A stretch of DNA of 5,393 nt from an uncultured Oscillospiraceae bacterium (GCA_900550095.1 URRG01000184.1:1-5393); one strand, 5' to 3'; shown: positions 1-5,393, counted from the stretch's first letter. The notes: a model not told the origin generated them from the letters alone. Made by a program: numbers and translations.

Positions 1-448
1 CAAACATATAGAGAGAATACGAGGCTCCGTTCCGGATAGGCACGCCGGCATATCCGATATTCCACAGACTGCCTCCCGCCGTATAGCGGACACGGAGAGC
101 CGCCTCCCTTTTTTCATTCAGGGTCTCCTTCTGTTCCAGTTCCATGGAAGCCCCCTGCGTATACCAGCCTGGAACCGGCGTATACGGCACAGCTTTGGCC
201 CAATCGTCCATTCCTTCGCCATGGTTGAAAGCCCCCGGCCAGCCGCCGCGGTTTTTAAAAACAGCCCCATCCCCTTCCACACGGCATCCGCCGGGGGTGA
301 GAGAATCCTCAAAAGAACGGTTCCGAATCATCTCCGGGTAAAGGCCGCCGTCTCCCGCCCTGTTGATATCCTCAAAAAAGAGGCCGTACAAATCTTCCGC
401 AACCGGAAAGCGGATTTTCTGTGTTTTTACAACGATACGATTCTGCAT
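1..448 (-). CDS. Alpha-L-arabinofuranosidase, GH51 family (N-terminal part, 3' end outside window)
   Basis: Reading leftward from the ATG at 448-446, an uninterrupted frame of 149 codons runs to the window edge. Residues 20-29 read LYGLFFEDIN, followed by AGDGGLYPEM (31-40) and NRSFE (43-47). This is the N-terminal signature of GH51 arabinofuranosidases, in which the early Glu (here Glu26) lies in the sugar-binding pocket. From about residue 95 the sequence (GWYTQGASMELEQ, then ALRVRYTAGG) looks like the beta-rich carbohydrate-binding-like insert of long GH51 enzymes. The catalytic acid/base and nucleophile lie beyond the window. No signal peptide is seen, so the enzyme should be cytoplasmic and remove terminal alpha-L-arabinose from imported arabino-oligosaccharides. 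The start is fixed by AAAGGAG (462-456), 7 bases upstream. A good promoter lies at 492-520, and the gene is divergent from the HD hydrolase gene. Family call is firm; the exact linkage cleaved is unknown. Confidence 0.9.
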   Translation of the reverse strand, partial: MQNRIVVKTQKIRFPVAEDLYGLFFEDINRAGDGGLYPEMIRNRSFEDSLTPGGCRVEGDGAVFKNRGGWPGAFNHGEGMDDWAKAVPYTPVPGWYTQGASMELEQKETLNEKREAALRVRYTAGGSLWNIGYAGVPIRNGASYSLYMF

Positions 449-491
449 ACAACTTCTCCTTTCTTTTTGGGCCCTTCTGTTATCATTTCAG

Positions 492-520
492 AGTATACCA
501 CTTTGTTTTCTAATTAGCAA
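492..520 (-). promoter_or_regulatory. Sigma-A promoter of the GH51 gene (extended -10)
   Basis: On the minus strand the -35 is TTGCTA (520-515), followed by a 17-base spacer and the -10 TATACT (497-492). The -10 is directly preceded by TGG, so it is an extended -10 (TGnTATACT). Transcription should start near 485, giving a leader of about 37 bases before the ATG at 448. The -10 matches consensus at 5 of 6 positions and the -35 at 4 of 6. No clear cre-like or other known operator was found around it. Confidence 0.7.
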
Positions 521-636
521 TCTAGTTTATAATTTTTGTGTATTTCTTTTTCATATATCCATATTTTTGTATACGCTCACTGTACCACATACTCTCTTGT
601 TCCACAATATCCTGTTTTTTCGGAAAGCAAATGTGC

Positions 637-665
637 TTGTATTTTCTCACTTGATCTGGTATCCT
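637..665 (+). promoter_or_regulatory. Probable promoter of the HD hydrolase gene
   Basis: TTGTAT (637-642), 17 bases, then TATCCT (660-665), which is preceded by TGG and so has the extended -10 form. The hexamers themselves are weak, but the block TGATCTGGTAT (652-662) recurs exactly at 1463-1473 in the strong symporter promoter, which supports it. An alternative is TTGATC (651-656), an 18-base spacer and CATATT (675-680). The rest of 521-726 is AT-rich and shows no small gene or RNA that I recognise. Confidence 0.4.
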
Positions 666-726
666 TTTCAAATCCATATTCGGATTTTTAACAACATAAA
701 GAAAACAAAAAGAGGGGTTTTATAGA

Positions 727-1320
727 ATGGATATGAATCGGCTGAAACGTCAGCTTGCGTTTTTGATCGAATGCGACAAAATGAAAAAAATCCTCCGGCA
801 CACCGTTCTGATGGATGCCTCCCGGCGGGAAAACGACGCAGAACACTCCTGGCACTTTGCCTTGATGGCAATGACCCTGCTTGAATACGCGGATACAAAT
901 AATCTGGACGAATGCAAAATCCTGCGCATGGCGCTGCTTCACGATTTGGTAGAAATATACGCAGGGGATACCTTCGCATATGACACAAAAGGACATGAGG
1001 ATAAAAACAGCCGGGAAATCTCCGCCGCAGACATGCTCTTCTCTCTTCTTCCGGAAGAACAGGGGGCTGAATTCCGTACACTGTGGGAAGAATTTGACAG
1101 GATGGAAACACCGGAAGCCAAGTATGCCGCCGCGATTGACCGGTTTCAGCCCTTTCTGCACAACTACATGACGGAAGGCTATACCTGGAAAGAAGGGCGC
1201 GTACGCTCTGAGCAGGTATACAAACGAATGGAGATTCTTCGCGGCGCTATGCCGAAGCTGTGGCCCGCCGTAGAGTACATGATAGAAGATTCCATCCGCA
1301 GAGGCTTCCTTCTTCCGTGA
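727..1320 (+). CDS. HD-domain phosphohydrolase, YfbR/HDDC2-type 5'-(deoxy)nucleotidase
   Basis: A 197-residue protein with a single HD domain of the YfbR/HDDC2 class. Visible metal-site residues are His40 in ENDAEHSWH (35-43), the His72-Asp73 pair in LLHDLVEIYAGD (70-81), and a C-terminal Asp138 in AAIDRFQP (135-142). Glu76 in HDxxE corresponds to the catalytic-type Glu of YfbR. In characterised family members these residues hold a divalent metal and the enzyme releases phosphate from (deoxy)nucleoside 5'-monophosphates. That activity is inferred here; the exact nucleotide preference cannot be read. Length fits the family (about 190-200). The protein is cytoplasmic, with no signal or membrane segment. 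The ATG at 727 is preceded by AGAGGGG (711-717) with a 9-base gap, and the next gene starts 229 bases after the stop with its own promoter, so this gene is probably monocistronic. Confidence 0.88.
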   Translation: MDMNRLKRQLAFLIECDKMKKILRHTVLMDASRRENDAEHSWHFALMAMTLLEYADTNNLDECKILRMALLHDLVEIYAGDTFAYDTKGHEDKNSREISAADMLFSLLPEEQGAEFRTLWEEFDRMETPEAKYAAAIDRFQPFLHNYMTEGYTWKEGRVRSEQVYKRMEILRGAMPKLWPAVEYMIEDSIRRGFLLP

Positions 1321-1342
1321 TTCACCGGATTCCGCAGTTTTC

Positions 1343-1360
1343 CGGCGGCAACAGCCGCCG
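1343..1360 (+). repeat. GC-rich hairpin downstream of the HD gene
   Basis: CGGCGGC (1343-1349), loop AACA, GCCGCCG (1354-1360): a perfect 7-base-pair stem starting 22 bases after the HD stop codon. There is no T-run behind it, so on its own it is not a standard intrinsic terminator. It could stabilise the 3' end of the mRNA. Part of its right arm (CAGCCG, starting in the loop at 1352) can instead pair with 1371-1376 of the next hairpin. Confidence 0.5.
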
Positions 1361-1367
1361 TATCCTC

Positions 1368-1410
1368 AGACGGCTGAACGCCTGAATGGGCGGCCCCGGC
1401 CGTCTTCTTC
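1368..1410 (+). terminator. Possible weak intrinsic terminator of the HD gene
   Basis: AGACGGC (1368-1374) pairs with GCCGTCT (1399-1405). A small inner stem, CGCC (1379-1382) with GGCG (1389-1392), can form inside the loop. The stem runs into the pyrimidine-rich tail TTCTTC, which has fewer Ts than a strong terminator. Position, after the HD stop and before the symporter promoter at 1448, fits a terminator. The large loop and interrupted T-run keep confidence low. Confidence 0.4.
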
Positions 1411-1447
1411 TATGCCCGGTTTTCAATGCACAAAACAGAAAATATGG

Positions 1448-1476
1448 TTGCTTTTTAGGAAATGATCTGGTATACT
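1448..1476 (+). promoter_or_regulatory. Sigma-A promoter P1 of the symporter gene (extended -10)
   Basis: TTGCTT (1448-1453), a 17-base spacer, then TATACT (1471-1476), preceded by TGG as an extended -10. The predicted start is near 1483, leaving an untranslated leader of about 67 bases that contains the inverted repeat at 1502-1522. The layout is almost the same as the GH51 promoter: TTGCT, same spacing, TGGTATACT. Confidence 0.7.
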
Positions 1477-1494
1477 GACAGCATCTTTTTGTAA

Positions 1495-1523
1495 TTGACG
1501 GTTTAAAGCGCAACGCTTTAAAT
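1495..1523 (+). promoter_or_regulatory. Possible second symporter promoter P2, overlapped by an inverted repeat
   Basis: TTGACG (1495-1500) matches the -35 consensus at 5 of 6 positions. With a 17-base spacer the -10 would be TTAAAT (1518-1523, 4 of 6); with 18 bases it would be TAAATT. The start would fall near 1530, just upstream of the ribosome binding site. The spacer and -10 are covered by the inverted repeat at 1502-1522, so a protein bound there would block this promoter. The weak -10 makes it uncertain. Confidence 0.35.
1502..1522. promoter_or_regulatory. Perfect 9+9 inverted repeat, probable operator or leader hairpin
   Basis: The left arm TTTAAAGCG (1502-1510) and right arm CGCTTTAAA (1514-1522) are exact reverse complements separated by CAA. 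The site begins about 19 bases after the predicted P1 start and ends 14 bases before the symporter ribosome binding site. No T-run follows, so it is not a terminator. As DNA it fits a dimeric repressor acting by road-block on P1 and occlusion of P2. As RNA it would be a 9-base-pair stem with a 3-base loop. The regulator is not in this window and I cannot name its family. Confidence 0.6.
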
Positions 1524-1536
1524 TGATAAAACAAGC

Positions 1537-1545
1537 AAGGAGGAG
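1537..1545 (+). promoter_or_regulatory. Strong ribosome binding site that fixes the symporter start at 1550
   Basis: AAGGAGGAG lies 4 bases (6 from the AGGAGG core) upstream of the ATG at 1550. The frame also stays open upstream to a TTG at 1523, but that longer start would place this Shine-Dalgarno sequence inside the coding region and lies directly against the inverted repeat. The ATG at 1550 is therefore the start. Confidence 0.85.
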
Positions 1546-1549
1546 CTAC

Positions 1550-3052
1550 ATGTCTAAAGAATTGACGATTTGGGTTGTCATTGGCATATACGCGGTTTTT
1601 ATGCTGGCTGTCGGCATCCTGAATTCGAAGAAAGGCGGCGGAATGACGGATTTTACCGTGGGAGGGCGCAACGCCGGAGCCTGGATCTCGGCCCTCTCTT
1701 ACGGGACGGCATATTTTTCCGCCGTTATGTTCATCGGCTATTCCGGCGGTTCGGGCTGGTCTTTCGGCCTTTTTTCCACTCTCGTGGGAATTGGGAACGC
1801 TGTGATCGGCTCTTATCTTGCCTGGAAGGTTCTGGCGGGGAGGACGCGCGAAACCACCCGCAGGCTCAAAATCAAATCCATGCCCCAGCTATTCGAAAAG
1901 CGGTTCCACAGCCGGGGAATGAAGCTGTTCTCCTGCATAGTGATCTTCATTTTCCTTCTGCCCTATTCGGCGTCCGTCTATAAGGGGCTTACCAGTGTAT
2001 GCTCCGTGCTTCTCAATATAGACGAACAGGTATGCATGATACTTATAGCGATCGCCTCCGCCGTGGTGCTTGTGCTCGGCGGCTATATGGCCACTCTGAA
2101 AGCGGATTTCGTGCAGGGCATCGTGATGATGTTCGGCGTCGCGGCACTCCTCATTATGGTAGTCGCTTCTCCAAAGGTGGGCGGGCTTTCAAATGGCTTT
2201 ATTCGTATGACAGAGTATATGCAGCAGAACGGAATGACTCCTATGACCCCGCAAGCCGCCGTCTCTCTGATAGCCACGATCCTCATGACCAGCTTCGGCA
2301 CCTGGGGCCTTCCTCAGATGATCCACAAGTATTACGGAATCCGGGATGAAAAGGAGGTCAGGCGCGGCACCGTGATCTCGACTCTCTTCGCCTTTCTTGT
2401 AGCAGGAGGCGGCTATTTCATCGGTTCCTTTTCCCATCTCTTTTTCGGCAGCCGGCTTCCGGAGGGCGGAAAGGATTACTTGGTCCCCAATATGCTCAAT
2501 ATGTCCAATCTGCCGGATATCCTGGTTGGAATCGTGCTGGTGCTGCTCATCTCCGCCTCTGTCTCCACCCTTTCCAGCATTACGCTGACGGCCTGTTCCA
2601 CTCTTTCCATGGATCTGGTAAAAGACCGTATCCGCCCGCAAATAAAAGATCAGAGTCTTGCCATGCTCACTCGTTTGCTCTGTCTGTTCTTTGTGGCGGG
2701 TTCCTATCTGGTAGCCAATTACCCTACTCCCATTCTGGAAATGATGAGTTATTCCTGGGGGATCATCTCCGGTTCCTTCCTGGCCCCCTATATGATTTCC
2801 CTTTACTGGAAAAAAATCAACCGTGCCGGAGCCTGGGCCGGGATGCTGGGCGGTTTCTGCACCTCGTTCATCCCCGTCGCCCTTTCCGGTTTCAAAACGC
2901 CTGACGGCCCCATATACGCCTGCGCCGCTATGCTCGTCTCTCTGTTCCTTTGCTTTGCCGTCAGTCTTCTCGCTTCAAAATTCAAATGGAAGGGCAGTGA
3001 AGAAAACCCGGATTTTTATGCAAAAGATACATCTGCTTCAGCACAGGGATAA
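1550..3052 (+). CDS. Sodium:solute symporter (SSS family, PutP-related), substrate unknown
   Basis: A 500-residue multi-pass membrane protein with the usual SSS length and many hydrophobic segments (for example 6-23, 45-65, 125-143, 162-178, 188-205, 275-293, 323-352, 373-390, 430-446 and 456-475). The N-terminal block VGGRNAGAWISALS (37-50) aligns with PutP GGRSLGPFVTALS with the same numbering, including Arg40. The ISASVSTLSS block (334-343) matches the PutP region whose Ser340 and Thr341 form the Na2 sodium site, here Ser339 and Thr340. YMATLKADFVQGIVMMFG (179-196) and YSWGIISGSFLAP (401-413) are also SSS-like. The PutP Asp55 position is Tyr55, so proline transport should not be assumed. 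The protein should import an unidentified solute with Na+. The gene has its own promoter. No convincing terminator follows, so read-through into the polyphosphate kinase gene 140 bases downstream is likely. Confidence 0.9.
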   Translation: MSKELTIWVVIGIYAVFMLAVGILNSKKGGGMTDFTVGGRNAGAWISALSYGTAYFSAVMFIGYSGGSGWSFGLFSTLVGIGNAVIGSYLAWKVLAGRTRETTRRLKIKSMPQLFEKRFHSRGMKLFSCIVIFIFLLPYSASVYKGLTSVCSVLLNIDEQVCMILIAIASAVVLVLGGYMATLKADFVQGIVMMFGVAALLIMVVASPKVGGLSNGFIRMTEYMQQNGMTPMTPQAAVSLIATILMTSFGTWGLPQMIHKYYGIRDEKEVRRGTVISTLFAFLVAGGGYFIGSFSHLFFGSRLPEGGKDYLVPNMLNMSNLPDILVGIVLVLLISASVSTLSSITLTACSTLSMDLVKDRIRPQIKDQSLAMLTRLLCLFFVAGSYLVANYPTPILEMMSYSWGIISGSFLAPYMISLYWKKINRAGAWAGMLGGFCTSFIPVALSGFKTPDGPIYACAAMLVSLFLCFAVSLLASKFKWKGSEENPDFYAKDTSASAQG

Positions 3053-3105
3053 CAGCAGAAAAAATTTTTTAAGCTTCTATCTTTTTTTCCTGAAAAGGTG
3101 TAAAA

Positions 3106-3134
3106 TAAACATACTGTTTGTACCCTCGTATCAT
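3106..3134 (+). promoter_or_regulatory. Weak candidate promoter for the PPK2 gene
   Basis: TAAACA (3106-3111), 17 bases, TATCAT (3129-3134). Each hexamer matches consensus at 4 of 6 positions and there is no TG extension. The 140-base gap after the symporter holds an A6T6 tract (3059-3070) and a small leader stem, TGGAA (3147-3151) with TTCCA (3157-3161), but no GC-rich terminator. Co-transcription with the symporter is at least as likely as this promoter. Confidence 0.25.
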
Positions 3135-3192
3135 ACCTGACATTTCTGGAACGCAATTCCACATATATGCGGCAGAAAGGGTTGTGAAGAGT

Positions 3193-4677
3193 ATGCTGAA
3201 AGAATTCGAAGAATGTCGCAAAGGAAAACGAAAAGATAATTTTCAGGAAGAAGAGCGTCCCGATGCAAAGAATCTGCGGGAAACGCTGTCTTCCCTGCAG
3301 ATCAAGCTGAAAAATCATAAGCTCCCTGTAATCGTACTGCTGGAGGGATGGGGCGCGGCGGGAAAAGGCGGGCTGATCGGCCGTACGATCCGGGAGCTGG
3401 ATCCGCGCTTCTACAAGGTGGCTACTAAAGGCTCCTCTCCTGGAGAAGAAACCCGCAAGCCTTTCCTGTGGAAGTACTTCAGCAGGATCTCGGAGGCGGG
3501 AAAACTCACCTTTTTTGACACAGGCTGGATGCAGGAGACCGTCAGGGCCTCCGAACGGGACGAGCTTGGCAAAAAAGCCTACAAGGCCCGCATCGCCAGT
3601 ATCAACACTTTTGAGCGCCAGCTTGCGGATAACGGCTATCTTCTGCTGAAGGTTTTTCTCCATGTCTCCCGCAAGGAGCAGAGAAAGCGGCTGGAAAAGC
3701 TGGGGGACGATAAAAATACCGCCTGGCGCGTAAGCGTTCACGACAGGTGGCAGAATCTCCATTACGATGACTGTTTGAAGGATTTTGACCGGTATATAGA
3801 AGCAACGTCCACCCCATGGGCCCCCTGGCATATCATCGATGGAAACAGCCGGGCGGACGCCGCCTGCGATCTCACAGCCCTTCTGGTTTCCTCCATCCAA
3901 AAGGCTCTGAAAGAGGGCGTTCCCCAGGCAGATGCCCGTCCGGGGGACTTCCCGCTTCTGAAAATGAAAGCCCTGCGCAAAGTGGATCCGGATAAAACCA
4001 TCGAAGAAACAGAGTACGAGGTTCAGCTCAAGTCCCTGCAGAACCGCCTTCGGGAGCTGCACAACAAGCTTTACCGCAAGAAGATCCCCGTTATCCTGGC
4101 CTATGAGGGCTGGGACGCCGCCGGGAAGGGCGGCAACATACGCCGCATTACCGGCGCGCTGGATCCCCGCGGTTTTGAAGTGCATCCCATCGCAAGCCCG
4201 GAACCCCATGAAAAGGCCCGCCACTATCTGTGGCGCTTCTGGACCCGCCTGCCCAAAGACGGCCACATCGTCGTATTTGACCGTACCTGGTACGGCAGAG
4301 TGCTGGTGGAGCGGGTCGAAGGCTTCTGCACGGAAACGGAGTGGAAGAGGGCCTATAATGAAATCAACGAGTTCGAAAAAGAGCTCGCCGACTGGGGGGC
4401 CGTCATTCTGAAATTCTGGATCCATATCGATAAAGATACGCAGCTGAAACGGTTCGAGGACCGGCAGAATACCCCCGAAAAGCAGTGGAAGATCACCGAT
4501 GAGGACTGGCGAAATCGGGAAAAATGGCCTGCCTATGAGGAAGCGGCGGACGAAATGCTGAAAAAAACCAGCACAGAGTACGCCCCCTGGTATGTGATCG
4601 AATCCAATGATAAGCGGTATGCCCGTATCAAAACCCTACGCCTTCTGGTGGACGCGCTGGAAAAAGCCCTGAAATAA
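3193..4677 (+). CDS. pap: Polyphosphate:AMP phosphotransferase, two-domain PPK2 (class II type)
   Basis: A 494-residue cytoplasmic protein made of two tandem PPK2 kinase domains, about residues 27-240 and 275-492. It should transfer phosphate from inorganic polyphosphate to AMP, giving ADP. The C-terminal domain is intact: P-loop EGWDAAGKGG (305-314) with the conserved Asp308, and FDRTWYGRVLVERVEGF (362-378) as Walker B plus lid start. The N-terminal domain is degenerate: its P-loop is EGWGAAGKGG (51-60), with Gly54 in place of the Asp, and the Walker B/lid region reads FFDTGWMQETV (107-117), losing the Arg and Tyr. This pattern fits characterised Acinetobacter and Pseudomonas class II enzymes, where the C-terminal half carries activity. 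The duplication is also seen in APWHIIDGN (210-218) against APWYVIESN (464-472). I chose the ATG at 3193, with AGAAAGGG (3174-3181) 11 bases upstream. The in-frame GTG at 3184 is too close to that site and the TTG at 3118 has no ribosome binding site. Confidence 0.93.
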   Translation: MLKEFEECRKGKRKDNFQEEERPDAKNLRETLSSLQIKLKNHKLPVIVLLEGWGAAGKGGLIGRTIRELDPRFYKVATKGSSPGEETRKPFLWKYFSRISEAGKLTFFDTGWMQETVRASERDELGKKAYKARIASINTFERQLADNGYLLLKVFLHVSRKEQRKRLEKLGDDKNTAWRVSVHDRWQNLHYDDCLKDFDRYIEATSTPWAPWHIIDGNSRADAACDLTALLVSSIQKALKEGVPQADARPGDFPLLKMKALRKVDPDKTIEETEYEVQLKSLQNRLRELHNKLYRKKIPVILAYEGWDAAGKGGNIRRITGALDPRGFEVHPIASPEPHEKARHYLWRFWTRLPKDGHIVVFDRTWYGRVLVERVEGFCTETEWKRAYNEINEFEKELADWGAVILKFWIHIDKDTQLKRFEDRQNTPEKQWKITDEDWRNREKWPAYEEAADEMLKKTSTEYAPWYVIESNDKRYARIKTLRLLVDALEKALK

Positions 4678-4735
4678 AAATGAGTCCCAGTTTCCCTGTC
4701 CCTCTTACCATATATCCGCAAGCCTGCAAACCAAG

Positions 4736-4763
4736 AAATCCCCCGGCAGAGCCGGGGGATTTT
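4736..4763. terminator. Strong bidirectional intrinsic terminator between convergent genes
   Basis: AAATCCCCCGGC (4736-4747), loop AGA, GCCGGGGGATTT (4751-4762): a perfect 12-base-pair stem with a GC-rich core. On the plus strand it runs into TTTT (4760-4763) and TCCTATTATT, ending the polyphosphate kinase transcript 59 bases after its stop. On the minus strand the same stem ends in ATTTCTT, so it can also stop transcription of the right-hand gene, whose stop codon is at 4819-4821. Confidence 0.9.
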
Positions 4764-4818
4764 CCTATTATTACAGTTTGAGGCCTCTGCCCTCCCGGCA
4801 GGCATGGAGAAAACCAGT

Positions 4819-5393
4819 CTACCTCCCCTTTCCGTAACCGTCATAGATCCGGTTGCGGAGAAGTCTTTCCTCCAAAGGAAGAGCTTCTGCTTCCTCGATT
4901 TCGTAGGCGTCAAAGGTATCCAGCATACGGAGAATAGGCTCGATCTGCGTGTAGCTGGTGAACAGGACGTTTGAATCCGCTCTCCACTGCACCTGTGTAT
5001 AGCACTGGGTAGCCTCATGGGTCATCCCCCGGTATCTGTAGCCTATGCTGCCGTCCACATCCGTGTGCTGCCGGGGATTCTTATGACAGAACCGGGCAAA
5101 TTCCAGATAATGCTTTTCCCCTGTGAGGAGATACAGCCGGTAATAGGTGTAGGAACACGCCGCCATATACATATCGATCGCGGAATGCCCCGTTGCGATA
5201 AAGCTCTGGCCCGTCAGATCCCGCGTTTCAAAGGAATGGGGATGGATCGTTACATACACGGGGTAGCTCCATTTCATCGTCCAGGTTTCAGTGTAATCCG
5301 CTGCCCCCCTGGCCGCCTCCAGCCACTTTTTCTCCCCCGTAAGATCATATAGAGCCAGGAAGCCGAACATAGCGTAAATACCGGCCTCCTTAT
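4819..5393 (-). CDS. Alpha-hairpin-repeat protein, probable (alpha/alpha)-barrel glycosidase-like (C-terminal part)
   Basis: The frame enters from the right edge and ends at TAG (4821-4819), giving the last 190 residues. It is still open at the edge (KEAGIYA precedes the first internal Met at 5370-5368), so the true start lies outside. Two helical hairpins carry the same pattern: LYDLTGEKKWLEAARG and, about 62 residues later, LYLLTGEKHYLEFARF. This LY-LTGE-x-x-YLE-AR pattern is typical of (alpha/alpha)-barrel sugar-active proteins such as six-hairpin glycosidases, unsaturated glucuronyl hydrolases and N-acylglucosamine 2-epimerase relatives. The segment TGHSAIDMYMA and the aromatic-rich stretch around GYRYRGMTHEATQ may line the pocket. 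I cannot assign a GH family or a catalytic residue. The acidic tail (DAYEIEEAEALPLEERLL) is probably helical. The gene converges on the polyphosphate kinase gene and shares its terminator. A glycan-related role is an inference from fold and from the GH51 gene about 4.4 kb away. Confidence 0.6.
   Translation of the reverse strand, partial: KEAGIYAMFGFLALYDLTGEKKWLEAARGAADYTETWTMKWSYPVYVTIHPHSFETRDLTGQSFIATGHSAIDMYMAACSYTYYRLYLLTGEKHYLEFARFCHKNPRQHTDVDGSIGYRYRGMTHEATQCYTQVQWRADSNVLFTSYTQIEPILRMLDTFDAYEIEEAEALPLEERLLRNRIYDGYGKGR

Noticed and set aside
144..725. Plus-strand open frames over the GH51 start and the divergent intergenic region
   Set aside because: They run through the GH51 coding sequence and the AT-rich promoter region, have low-complexity Phe/Leu-rich products, and lack ribosome binding sites.
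668..1161. Two overlapping minus-strand open frames opposite the HD hydrolase gene
   Set aside because: Cys- and Phe-rich translations with no motif, fully antisense to a gene whose catalytic HD motifs are intact.
3032..3070. Possible terminator after the symporter: TCTGCT (3032-3037) with AGCAGA (3054-3059), then an A/T tract
   Set aside because: The stem is only 6 base pairs with a 16-base loop and overlaps the stop codon. The following tract starts with As, so it does not make a normal terminator.
3016..4425. A 469-codon open frame on the minus strand, opposite the polyphosphate kinase gene
   Set aside because: It lies almost wholly antisense to a clear two-domain PPK2 gene. Its translation shows no recognisable domain, and it has the composition expected from the codon bias of the real gene.
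4784..4804. Small hairpin CTGCC/GGCAG between the terminator and the right-hand gene
   Set aside because: A short stem with no T-run on either strand. It is likely chance pairing in GC-rich sequence.
5368..5391. A Shine-Dalgarno-like AAGGAGG (5391-5385) before a minus-strand ATG at 5370, suggesting the gene starts inside the window
   Set aside because: The gap to the ATG is 14 bases, too long, and the frame stays open to the window edge coding for a continuous helix (KEAGIYAMFGFLALYD). The motif is explained by Lys-Glu-Ala codons.

Overview
The window looks like a chromosome segment from a Gram-positive anaerobe of the Clostridia, most likely a gut Lachnospiraceae-type bacterium. This is inferred from strong AGGAGG-like ribosome binding sites, sigma-A promoters with extended -10 elements, moderately GC-rich coding sequence between AT-rich intergenic stretches, and a gene content of a GH51 arabinofuranosidase, an SSS symporter and a second glycosidase-like protein. 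No rRNA, tRNA, CRISPR array, insertion sequence or phage gene was seen.

Layout. Bases 1-448 (minus) carry the N-terminal part of a cytoplasmic GH51 alpha-L-arabinofuranosidase that runs off the left edge. Bases 449-726 are an AT-rich divergent intergenic region with a good promoter for the GH51 gene and a weaker one for the gene to its right. Bases 727-1320 (plus) encode an HD-domain phosphohydrolase of the YfbR/HDDC2 5'-nucleotidase type. Bases 1321-1549 hold two GC-rich hairpins, a strong promoter, a second possible promoter covered by a perfect 9+9 inverted repeat, and a strong ribosome binding site. Bases 1550-3052 (plus) encode a 500-residue sodium:solute symporter related to PutP, but with Tyr where PutP has its key Asp55. 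Bases 3193-4677 (plus) encode a two-domain PPK2-type polyphosphate:AMP phosphotransferase. Bases 4736-4763 form a strong bidirectional terminator between that gene and a convergent minus-strand gene, 4819-5393, which is the C-terminal part of a protein with alpha-hairpin repeats and enters from the right edge.

How the genes may work together. The two outer minus-strand genes point to plant-polysaccharide or glycan use. The three plus-strand genes between them are mainly housekeeping or salvage: a nucleotidase likely to remove phosphate from (d)NMPs, a Na+-coupled transporter of unknown substrate, and a kinase that makes ADP from AMP with polyphosphate. No terminator is visible between the symporter and the kinase, so they may share a transcript. 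I found no convincing new multi-gene system. The most interesting non-coding signal is the operator-like inverted repeat upstream of the symporter.
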